A model generated the notes under the pieces. It was not told where the DNA came from and did no database searches. It saw only the letters and a program-made list of their open reading frames with translations. This document shows, in pieces, positions 25,683-37,226 of a DNA stretch of 64,000 nt (the first letter of the stretch is position 1; each line of letters starts with the position of its first letter). Both the position numbers and the translations under genes were made by a program. The stretch spans positions 1 to 64,000 of the forward strand of contig JAUJYZ010000008.1 of assembly GCA_033675265.1 (NCBI GenBank), written 5' to 3'. The DNA comes from Actinostola sp. cb2023 (taxonomy: Eukaryota; Cnidaria; Anthozoa; Actiniaria; Actinostolidae).

Positions 25683-27858
25683 GTAGGTCGTATAGTTGAA
25701 CTCAACCCGCGCTCTTGGAAAGTCTGGCCAAGCGCCTTGTGTGCGGTCGATAGTGTTTTCCTTGGTTATAGGTTGTGGCATATTGGTCTATAACGAATTC
25801 AGAAAACCCACTTTCAAGTCATTTTATAGGGGAATTGTTAGGGTTTCGTCTCTAGGCAGTTGAGAGAGTTGATGAAGTGTTAAAGGTGAATGCTAATCAT
25901 AAAGTGGGTCTTGTGTCGTGCATCCATACTCCAATTGTCAATTGTTTGCGGAGAAGAAAGATTCCAACTGCTTTCTTTGGTATAAGTGCACAATCAAGTC
26001 CTGCGTATTGGTTTCCATCAGGATTAGCTTTCTCCTCGTATCGGTATATATTTCCTTGAGCTTTATTGGGGGTAATACGGTTAAATTGTATTGACATCTC
26101 TGTAGGCATTTATACTGATATATATGACTGATTATTTCCTTTGCTGTTAGTGCATGTTCAAGAGCATGCTCTTAAGCACACTGCTCATATTTTAAAGCAT
26201 TTGGAACTAAAACTTTCCGCTCTTAAGTGTATGTTGGTATTGATAGGCAAACTGTTGGGCATGATGGGTTCGGTATCAATAAGTGCCATCCTAGTTGAGC
26301 CCGAACGATTCATTCAATACAATAGTCCTGCATGGCAAAGACTCATTCAGTGTGAAGTAATTATATTTAGTCATTTAGAAGATCGCTTTTAACAATGAGA
26401 GCAGTGAGGCACAAAGTATGGTCGTGTATTCCTTGTGTTTGTAGAGAAAAACCCAATTCATTACAGTCATTTACTGAGCAACATAATTGTCTTATCACCA
26501 ATGAGCCAGTCTTCAAGATTCCCAAAAGATTTCAAAGTCAATTTAAGGTTATCGGAGTTCGGCTCTTCTCATATCACATTTATTCGCAGACATCAACTTT
26601 TTGTCTCTTTTAAAATGATTTTTTTTGGGGTAAAATGCTAATTATCGATCGTAACAATTAGATTCCCCTGTCAAACAAACTTTTACCGGCGTCAAACCCG
26701 TTGCACGAGCTGTTCAAAATATTTGTTGATAAAACTCGTTTCAAGATGAGAAGCTTTTTATTTTATTTTAAGGAATTTTGATTCCTGAATTTTAACCTAT
26801 TTCTAAATATATTTTTTTGGTGAAGTATTTAATGAGTATTCTTGACAATAAAACAGCCAACATACGCACGTTTTTGTCGGCATACTAGATGACTACTAAT
26901 GATATGATCTAAATATTTACAATGTAAAATCTCCTGTACATCTTAATAATATAATGAAGACACAGTAAAACACTGTATTCATCGGACAAAGTATGTATTT
27001 TAAAATTCCAAATCGATCTTGCATTATTCATTTCGCATCCATCCATCAACTAAGCGATGTTTGTAGCCCATCAATCACTTCTTTATCGTTGCATGATCAT
27101 CAAGAGAAACAATTCTGTTTTCTACTTTAGGATTAGTAAGATGAAATATTGTTAATAGCGATATAATCGCCACGGCTCATACAATAGCTGAATGGCTGAC
27201 ATCTTCATGTAAATAGCTTTTGTTTTTACGTCGTTATTATGCAACGAAATGTAATCATCTTTAGTATAATACAAAATGAATTTGTTTGACAAAAAACTTC
27301 CTTCTTAAAGGCCATTATATATCACACATTTTGTCATTTCTTTCTGTTTTGTCTATGGGTATTAAATGTTCTTAAGAAAACTTCCTTTTTAAGGGGATTA
27401 CATTTCACACATCTGGTATAATTTGTCTGATTGTTTGTTGTCTCTAATGGCCCTGGTTTATTTAGAACCAGAGAATGTTTATATAATTGACTCGAAAATC
27501 GAGTTTGCATTTTGATATAATGGAATTATTTTTGCTCCAAATTCAATTTCAATTCAATGGCTCTCTTGAATCGTGCTATGTTGTAGAATTTCAAATTACT
27601 GAGCATTTGGTTTATTGATACTGAATTTTTAATGTGGCTTTCTTTTTTGCACGTTAAAATTTTCATCAATTAATGTTTTATGAGAAATTTTGACCATTTT
27701 ATGAACATCTACAATAATACACTTTTAGAATATAGACTCCAGGGAAAAATTCTAGACCTCATTGACTTTAAACTAATCTTTTATTTTTCGAATCAACTTA
27801 TGAAAATTACTTAGTTGAAATGAATAAAATTATTTGTATTAACCATCCGGTTTTTATA

Positions 27859-27859
27859 G

Positions 27860-27945
<86 letters not shown>

Positions 27946-27947
27946 GA
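27859..27947. repeat. TTG trinucleotide microsatellite
   Basis: About 29 uninterrupted copies of gtt/ttg. The open frame through it (poly-Val) is a by-product. Confidence 0.97.
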
Positions 27948-29559
27948 CATCTGTTCTTATTTTGTCTGTTTTATTTTGGATTACAAGAGTTTGATACCTA
28001 TATCAGTAAATCCCTTCAACTAGATCAACTATCTGCTTACCAAAATTTCCCTTCTTCCTGCTTGAACTGCCTTAGGGGATTGTCTTCATACCTTCCTCAC
28101 TAATCAGATTGTATGTTATCAATGAGTCTGCCTTATACAATCAGCTCAGACTTCTAGAGTTTCATCCATTGATTCAATTTGATGATTCAGTTCACATTGA
28201 AAAACAGAGAATTGTTTGTTTTTACGTTGTCAACATTTTAGCTTTGCACTGATTTCAATTGTTAAAAAAAGTCTTTGAAATCCATAAAACAGTTTTATAT
28301 ATACCATCTACATTGTTGTCAGGTTGATTTATTGTGGAATATTAGTGTATATCTATTTGATATTCTGGTCGGTTTGTGGAGGCTTTGCGTTATATAAAGG
28401 TCGCGTAGTTCACTAGTACTTGACTCTTAGTGTTTGATAACACCCTACTTGCCTAAAATCTCGAGAGTATGTTGAAATATTGCCCACATGTGCTACAACT
28501 AGATTGAAAAGTTCAAGGTTTTAGCGTGTTTTATTTGTATGATATCTGTTCTCTATACATCATCCCCTCAGGCCATTTCTTCCTTTTATTAATGTGTAAC
28601 AACATTTTTCTGCATTAGAGGAAATGGAAGTGAGAAAGATATGTTTGTTCACTGAACGAGTGCGTGAATATTAATCAAATAAGCAGTGTATGTACACGCG
28701 TAACGATTCAAACAATACGGGTTGTACGAAATTACAGCTTCCAATTTACAATTCATTTGGTTTCATCTTTCCTTTGACAGCCCTAGTTCTTATAATGATT
28801 AGGATCTCGATGGGGAATTCATCATTTTCACTCATTATTCGACGGGGTCCTCACGCAAAGACGATCGTAATTCATGTAAAATTTATAAGTACATTTTCAT
28901 ATTTCATTTCGCCATATGCTAAGTAGTGCGCAAATGACTGGGTGACCATAAACCGCATGAGTGGGTTCTTCTAAAACTGGAGAAATGTTGTGTACAAAAT
29001 GACGTTTTTAAGATGATAAAGGACGTGTTTATCGGTGCGGTATAGTAGCACGCCAATACTCGGTCTTAAATGGTTTTACTTCTAATGGGATATGATTAGA
29101 ATCTGTTTTTTCATAAGAGCGCTTGAAAGTGGCGCACAAATGCTTTCCATTACCGTTGAATTATTGATTTTGATTTGTCTCGATAAAAGAGAGGGTTATT
29201 GAAATAAACACTAGGTTGTAATGCTACTACTATATCTTACGTGCTTGGGATTGACATTTGCATGTAGGAGTTTATTATTGGCCGATAAATTGCTGTCAAG
29301 GATTTATTGATGTCAGTAGTAACTTATCGTCATGTGTCTACCGCCAAAAGGTACGATTCATATCACCATCTTTACAATGCTTCTTGCCTCTATTTCTGTA
29401 TAAAATAATACGTTAAAAGGGTAGCTTTAAGTGTGGCTTTGATTATATCGGAGTTTATTAATTTATCTTAAAACCGCCCTTCCAAGGAAATACGGTTTCT
29501 AAGTACATGCAATTCGTGTTTATCGATCCAGCAATCAATTATGGTACGCGTTACGTTGT

Positions 29560-30620
29560 TACGGCACTTTAGTGGGTTCTCAATCACTAAGTACGCAGAC
29601 AAACCAGCTCTCGTCCAATCACTAAGCGCGCAGGCAAACCAGCTCTCGTCCAATCACTAAGCGCGCAGGCAAACCAGCTCGCGACCAATCACTAAGCGCG
29701 CAGGCAAACCAGCTCTCGTCCAATCACTAAGCGCGCAGGCAAACCAGCTCTCGTCCAATCACTAAGCGCGCAGGCAAACCAGCTCTCGTCCAATCACTAA
29801 GCGCGCAGGCAAACCAGCTCGCGACCAATCACTAAGCGCGCAGACAAACCAGCTCCCGACCAATCATTAAGTTCGCAGACAAACCAGCTCACGACCAATC
29901 ACTAAGTACGCAGACAAACCAGCTGTCGACCAATCACTAAGTACGCAGACAAACCAGCTCTCGACCAATCACTAAGTACGCAGGCAAACCAGCTCTCGTC
30001 CAATCACTAAGTACGCAGACAAACCAGCTCTCGTCCAATCACTAAGCGCGCAGGCAAACCAGCTCTCGTCCAATCACTAAGCGCGCAGGCAAACCAGCTC
30101 TCGTCCAATCACTAAGTACGCAGACAAACCAGCTCTCGTCCAATCACTAAGCGCGCAGGCAAACCAGCTCTCGTCCAATCACTAAGCGCGCAGGCAAACC
30201 AGCTCGCGACCAATCACTAAGTACGCAGGCAAACCAGCTCGCGACCAATCACTAAGCGCGCAGACAAACCAGCTCTCGACCAATCATTAAGTACGCAGAC
30301 AAACCAGCTCACGACCAATCACTAAGTACGCAGACAAACCAGCTGTCGACCAATCACTAAGTACGCAGACAAACCAGCTCTCGACCAATCACTAAGTACG
30401 CAGACAAACCAGCTCTCGACCAATCACTAAGTACGCAGGCAAAACCAGCTCGCGACCAATCACTAAGCGCGCAGACAAACCAGCTCTCGACCAATCATTA
30501 AGTACGCAGACAAACCAGCTCACGACCAATCACTAAGTACGCAGACAAACCAGCTCTCGACCAATCACTAAGTACGCAGACAAACCAGCTCGCGACCAAT
30601 CACTAAGTACGCAGACAAAC
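29560..30620. repeat. 35-bp minisatellite, block 1 (about 30 copies)
   Basis: Unit core aaccagctctcgaccaatca followed by ctaagtacgcagac. Two main variants alternate in runs: gcgcgcagg and tacgcagac. The order of variants shows larger duplicated segments (compare 29,820-29,990 with 30,240-30,390), so the array grew by duplication of multi-unit blocks. Confidence 0.97.
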
Positions 30621-31372
30621 CGAGGGTTGTCCAATACACACAACCAGATACGAATGGAGAAACCGATTTTACCATCGGTAATAATGGTGAATTGAAACAG
30701 ACAACCCATTACTGTTTGGCTTTATGTTAATTAGCGCACGCGCAAAGCATAATGAAAGAGACTTAGTGTTTTATTATTGAAGTGTATTTTTTTTCTGCCT
30801 GGTTTTCACCAATAGAACCATCGGTACTACTCGTACGAATGGTACGGATTTTGGTGGCCCTTGTGAAAATAATTAGTTTATTTAAAAAAATTAATTGGAA
30901 TGCATATTCATTAGATTGCGCTTTGTTGATAAACAGAGGGCCCTTAGAAAATGGTACCGATGGTTGGTACGATCGTACCAATGGTAAAACAAAAAGTGCG
31001 ATGGTGAATGGTGTTGTCCGATGGTTCGAATGGTGAAAAAAAAATTGGGAACCCTGTGTAATATGTTATGATGGTTAACAGAGGATACAGAGGACCCTTG
31101 CAAAATTACAATGCTCGTGAATGGTACCGAATGGTCACTCAAAGAAGAATATCTCAGTGTTGATACTCCGGTAGACTGAGGTTAATGTTGTTTAACAGAC
31201 ACCTGGCAGATCGGAAACCATGTTTGGAAGTGAATCTTTATACCTTCGTGGATTCGAAGATATGCGCTTTATTCCATATAATTGTCAGAGGCCTGCACAG
31301 TAATTATCACTGTATTAAACTACATGGATATGGATATGCCAACTGGATAAAGTTTTCAAGAATACCATGCTT

Positions 31373-31525
31373 CGATGGCCCTCACTTGAAGAAATCCAGG
31401 AAACTTATCCAAAGTCATTCAAAGCTTATCCAAACGCCAGAGTTGTTATTGATGCAACAGAATTCTTTATTCAGTTTTGCACAGAAGGCCCACCTGGAGT
31501 GATAATAAACATCATAACACCATGA
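31373..31525 (+). pseudogene. DDE transposase fragment (DDE_Tnp_4-like)
   Basis: The frame starting RWPSLEEIQETYPKSF and running through YPNARVVIDATEFFIQ resembles the region around the first catalytic Asp of DDE_Tnp_4/Harbinger-like transposases, which commonly read WPS-E-v...P-sF...yPntrviiDcTEif. It stops at TGA (31,523) and the second and third catalytic acids are absent. Upstream, in a shifted frame, NWIKF at about 31,341 may be the preceding segment. It lies between the two minisatellite blocks. Family assignment is from motif memory and should be treated as probable. Confidence 0.6.
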
Positions 31526-31575
31526 AGTTGGGGGTAATTCGGCTGTGTTTATACCGATATTTTTTTATTTTATAC

Positions 31576-32778
31576 CAGCTCTCGACCAATCACTAAGTAC
31601 GCAGACAAACCAGCTCTCGACCAATCACTAAGTACGCAGACAAACCAGCTCTCGTCCAATCACTAAGTTCGCAGACAAACCAGCTCTCGACCAATCACTA
31701 AGTACGCAGACAAACCAGCTCTCGACCAATCACTAATTGTACGCAGACAAACCAGCTCTCGACCAATCACTAAGTACGCAGACAAACCAGCTCTCGACCA
31801 ATCACTAAGTACGCAGACAAACCAGCTCTCGACCAATCACTAAGTACGCAGACAAACCAGCTCTCGACCGATCACTAAGTATACGCAGGCAAACCAGCTC
31901 TCGACCAATCACTAAGTACGCAGGCAAACCAGCTCTCGACAATCACTAAGTACGCAGACAAACCAGCTCTCGACCAATCACTAAGTACGCAGGCAAACCA
32001 GCTCTCGACCAATCATTAAGTACGCAGACAAACCAGCTCTCGACCAATCACTAAGTACGCAGACAAACCAGCTCTCGACCAATCATTAAGTACGCAGACA
32101 AACCAGCTCTCGACCAATCACTAAGTACGCAGGCAAACCAGCTCTCGTCCAATCATTAAGTACGCAGGTAAACCAGCACTCGACCAATCACTAAGTACGC
32201 AGGCAAACCAGCTCTCGACCAATCACTAAGTACGCAGGTAAACCAGCTCTCGTCCAATCATTAAGTACGCAGGTAAACCAGCACTCGACCAATCACTAAG
32301 TACGCAGACAAACCAGCTCTCGCCGTCCAATCACTAAGTACGCAGGCAAACCAGCTCTCGACCAATCACTAAGTACGCAGGCAAACCAGCACTCGACCGA
32401 TCACTAAGTACGCAGGCAAACCAGCTCTCGCCGTCCAATCACTAAGTACGCAGACAAACCAGCTCTCGACCAATCACTAAGTACGCAGGCAAACCAGCAC
32501 TCGACCGATCACTAAGTACGCAGGCAAACCAGCTCTCGCCGTCCAATCACTAAGTACGCAGGTAAACCAGCTCTCGACCGATCACTAAGTACGCAGGCAA
32601 ACCAGCACTCGACCGATCACTAAGTACGCAGGTAAACCAGCTCTCGCCGTCCAATCACTAAGTACGCAGGCAAACCAGCACTCGACCGATCACTAAGTAC
32701 GCAGGCAAACCAGCTCTCGCCGTCCAATCACTAAGTACGCAGGTAAACCAGCTCTCGACCAATCACTAAGTACGCAGC
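31576..32778. repeat. 35-bp minisatellite, block 2 (about 34 copies)
   Basis: Same unit and orientation as 29,560-30,620. This block has its own variants: cgccgtccaatc insertions and aggtaaacc forms that recur in order in its 3' third. Confidence 0.97.
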
Positions 32779-32998
32779 TTTCTGGGCAACATATATCAAC
32801 TAGCCAAACTAACAACAATAACACATAGCACAACGGTTAGCTAGACCTGACATGAGAAACGCTCGCAACTAGAATGCAGCCGTGGACAGCTGTTTCGTCC
32901 TTACTGGGACTCATCAGCACGGCGTGGCCAGCAATAATGAGCCGTGGCAACTCTTCACCGAAGCTCATACTTACCGACACTGAATCCAGACTAATATA

Positions 32999-33200
32999 GA
33001 CGTCGTTTTCGTATGAGTGGGAAACCTACTGTACGGATTTACGGTCACGGTACGGAATCGAACACATTGTATTCAACCAATCACAGCGCGCAAAATCATC
33101 GCTCAACCAATCAGAATGCTTGGATACCGCATGATGATGGCGCGATACGGTACGGCACGAACTGTACCGTAGCTACTTCCCACTCATACGAAAACGACTC
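32999..33200. mobile_element. MITE family E, copy 1 (~200 bp)
   Basis: Ends gtcgttttcgtatgagtggg and cccactcatacgaaaacgac are inverted repeats, with TA on both sides. The subterminal part has repeated acggtacgg-like motifs and two accaatca stretches. A second copy is at 43,992-44,134 and a fragment at 23,862-23,908. Confidence 0.88.
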
Positions 33201-36200
33201 TATAGCGTGCCCTTCAGCATACCCACGTGGTCACATGTTTCACAGACAAAGAACGCGCTCGAAATACTTCTAAGCGCACCTTTTTTATTTCTCAGTTTCT
33301 TTCTTGTTTTCGTTTCCTTTCTTTCATTTTTCTTTTCTTTTCTTGCCTGTTCTCTCACGGTTCTCGTGTACAAGGGCAGTTCATGTCGTGATTATTTCCT
33401 AGGTTCAACTTAACCCTGATTACCTATCCACCTGAGCCATTTAAAATAATACCATTTGCCGACACATACGAGCCAGTGGTTTATGTACACGCGCACACCC
33501 CGCGAAAGATACTTACCAGATAGTTCAAGCACGTTTACGCATGCGCATACATTCCAGAAGAAAACTTACTTTTGCTATTTCTCTGGCTGATAAACCTATT
33601 TCGTGGAAGCTTTTATTTGTCACATTAAATCCACTTTAAAGATTTTTGGTTTGTGTTCTCGAATTTCTCTCTAATGTTGTAATTATACCCAAAATGACGA
33701 TCAAAAGTTTCACGACCTTGAGTTATTTTCTTCTTCTCGTAAATGATGAAACTTTTATTATTGTATAACATATGTTCATCCACCTCATATTTTTTATTTA
33801 GAATTGTGTGTAGTCGTGAAATATTAATTCGCTTTGGCTGTAACAAAAATTGTCACTCTAGTAACGTAGATATCATCAAGGACTTTAATACTTTACACTG
33901 TGAGATGACACTAGCTGTTTGTTTTCTTGTAACAATCACGTCCATTTTAAACGAATAAATTTACTCTATTTACTCTTGAGAGACCATGGCACATAGTTGT
34001 ACCACCTGAATATATTGATGACAACTACAAAAGTGTTTGTGTATTATTTTTCCACTACTTGAGAGCGTTTCTGGTTAGTAAATCATCGTCAAGGTCGTAG
34101 GTTACGAGGTATTCACCAATAGCTATTTAAGTTACTTAATTGGTGTCTACGACTATGAGTTACAAAGGTGATGTCTAAATAAAACCACCAACACATCCAC
34201 TACTATATTTACCACTTTTTCCATTGTCTTAATCTGAATTATATTTCGCAAACAATGTACAAAGTTTTCTCAGATAGAAAACAAAATACCAGCAAACGAT
34301 TTAGAACGTTTTGCAATATTTTTGAGCCGCATTTTGCTACGTCCGTTTCTTTGACGTTTGCCTCTTCCTTATTGAACCTTGGTATCGGGTTTCGTCGATT
34401 AAGATCGAATCTCGGAAGAGGCTCGCTTGCCTAAATTAGACGCTTTGTGGATGATTCCAATCACATTGGTCGACGATTGTTGTGTCTCGCTTAATTGGCT
34501 CACTAAACTTCGCCTTCACAAAGACTCCGCGAGTGTTTTGAGAAACTCGAGGATGTTTGCGAATCGTAGTGGTTGTCTTCATTAAGTTTACGTATCGGAT
34601 AAGAACGACATCTTGAGCGAGAAGAGTCCAATAATTGTTTCATTGCTCCGTCCCATAGATAATCACCTATTGGGCGATCTTATCTGACCTGTGTTCTCAA
34701 ATCACAATGATGGACTGTAGTCTCTATGGTTTTTTTGTAAGTATGAACTTATTTCAAAGCTTAACGCGGTTAAATCTCGACAACACTGAGCTAGTTCTGC
34801 ACGATACAATCTTTCTAAGTATCCTGGTCTAAAACGAACAATTGTTTAATTGAGAACATCTTTTTCAAAATAGCTGTCAATTGAATAAATCCGTGATAAA
34901 ACTCTTAGACACTTTAACTTCACGGGTCTTATTTCGTTCCTACTTTCCGCGAAAGCTTTTGCAGTTGATATCAGAAGATTGACACGGCCGGGTCGCGTAA
35001 TTTAATAGGCTTCCAGTGTCTGTAGTTTGGGATTGAACTCGCTATTCTAGATTTCGAAGGTATTTATTTTCAGGTTATGGCGAGAAGGCTATTTACAGCT
35101 TATATAATACACCTGTCCTTATGATACTAACATATATTTAAGTTGTGTAGTTTATGAAACTATCTACTAAATCAACAACAGTGTATAAACGACTTTGTTA
35201 TCCGCAAATCCAGGAAATTTCGTATCTTCGATTTCCGTTGTAGATTTAGAAACTATATCTGAAGGAGTTACTGCTTGGCGTCTCGTAAAGTAATTAGCGT
35301 TGTCGGTAGGAACTATCGAACTATACAACATAAAGACATTGACATTTGAAATATTATTCGAAACCTAACAAAAGGGTTGACAAGTTGTCTTGCGATTCCT
35401 GCGTAGTTCAAACCTATTGAAATCACAAAGTTTTTCAACCAAAAAGTTTTCAAAAGATATCGAAAGTTTCGTATTTTGGTTCGGTAAGTAATACTGCCTG
35501 AATTTAAAACCTTTACATAACTTGGAAATACAGCGCGGTTTTGTTTTGGCTGAGGGATTTCAACAATTCGTTGAGTGGTGTTCAGTTCTACCGGATCAGG
35601 TGTTTTTAGAGAGCAACTCGTGATGGTAGGTGAACAGGATTAAAGAATAATGACAATTGAAAACATTTCATTGGAGAAACACGTCTAAATAACAGAAAAA
35701 AAACGTGTAGTATTTATATATCTAAACCGCAATCACATTCAAGTTCTTGTTTGTATGGTTTTAGCCGTGTTTCTATAAGAAAACATAACGAAACTAAGGA
35801 CCAACCACACTTAGATTCGCACCCTAATTACTGTCGTGCTTTGAATAATTAAATGTTTGAAGAAACTTGCCATTATTGTTGGTTCCAATGAATGATTAAT
35901 AAGACCACTGGTACATATATCCTGCTATTGATGTATCTAGGGTTATAAGAAAAGGAAAACATTCACGACCGCACAACATTCAACCCTAAATTTCATTTTC
36001 GTACGGAAAAAGACTTGAAAGAAGAAACCGAAACTGATATGGAAATCGTTGAGGTAATTTGCTAGCAGGTTATATATTGTATTACTAGTTTGTATTGTTA
36101 ATGTTGTTTTAGTAAGGTGGTTGTGTTCTGTATGGAGAAGCACAAAGCAACTTAAAAACATTCGTTTTATTTCGAAAACTGAACTCACTTTCACTGCACT

Positions 36201-37055
36201 GTGCAGGGTAAATATGCCTTGAGTAATGAATACCAACGCAAAACTGTTTTCTGTCCATTTTCTTCATAAACATTAAATATATTCTTGTTTCCTTCGAGTA
36301 GATGTTTAGTACAGTATTCAAGCCAAACTTGTGAGTTCTCGCAATAACTAAAACATCTGTGATCTGATCTTATTATAGCCGCCATTACTTCTAGTACAAG
36401 TTTTGCAATAAAAGGAACTTTATTATAAAACTGAGAGATCAACTCCGCATTTTTGAATCTTAGTAGAGAAAGTACCCGAGTTAACTATAATCCATATTTA
36501 TTATTTACTGTCTCACAATTCTCCATTCATTGTTTTATTTCTTTCATGAATTCGGGAAATTTGCCTGCCGCTCGGGCAGAAAGTTCGCCAAACAATCCCT
36601 TGATTACTGAAAATGATTGAATTTGAAAAATGGGCCTCCGAATAGTCTTTAGTTAAGTTTATTCTCTTGTTTTACAACATTGAGAGTATTTAAGGAGTCT
36701 AGCTTTCTCTTTGAGAAATTCAATTAACCCAGTAATTAAGTATTGATGAGCGACAAAGTAAACACTCACTAAACGCCAGGTAGGTCTTCTAGTGTGACGA
36801 CCTTATTGGTGTTTTGATCGATTAAAATCGGCAGTGTTGGAAATGAAAGCCAAAAGGGATTCCAATATGGTTTTTGGGGTTATTTGTTCATGTTTTTACT
36901 TTTCTTAATTGTGGGACTAATTATCCCCGAACAAAGAAACAAAGTTTTCTTTCACTGTTTTTTGTCTTTAATGGACGGTCATTATCTGCTAGGATTCATT
37001 ATGTTATCAGTGTTGGTGTGATAATTACCTATAAGTTCCATTTTTTCTCTTTTAG

Positions 37056-37165
37056 CCGTTACCCAATGGGATCCCATACTCACAACAAGCCGCTGTACAG
37101 TCGTACAATCATGTCGCGGCTCAATTACAGCCAGTGTTAGCCGACGCCAGTCAACAATTACAACT

Positions 37166-37226
<61 letters not shown>

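Larger units (their letters stand above)
25683..37055 (+). other. long putative RBFOX first intron
   Basis: If 25,572-25,682 is the first exon, this 11.4-kb stretch is intron. It holds a TTG microsatellite, two blocks of a 35-bp minisatellite around a transposase fragment, and MITE family E. Segments 25,800-27,840, 27,950-29,460 and 33,420-37,040 are AT-rich with no supported exon. Confidence 0.4.

Noticed and set aside
25278..25781. 167-codon minus-strand ORF with a Phe-rich stretch
   Set aside because: It is antisense to the Lys/Glu-rich candidate exon; the poly-Phe/Leu stretch is the complement of Lys/Glu codons. No domain seen.
30763..31142. Short ORFs on both strands in the GGTAC-rich stretch
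   Set aside because: They come from complementary repeated motifs and show no protein features.
29560..32778. Possible CRISPR-like array of regularly spaced repeats
   Set aside because: The whole 35-bp unit repeats with no unique spacers, and the context is clearly animal DNA; this is a minisatellite.
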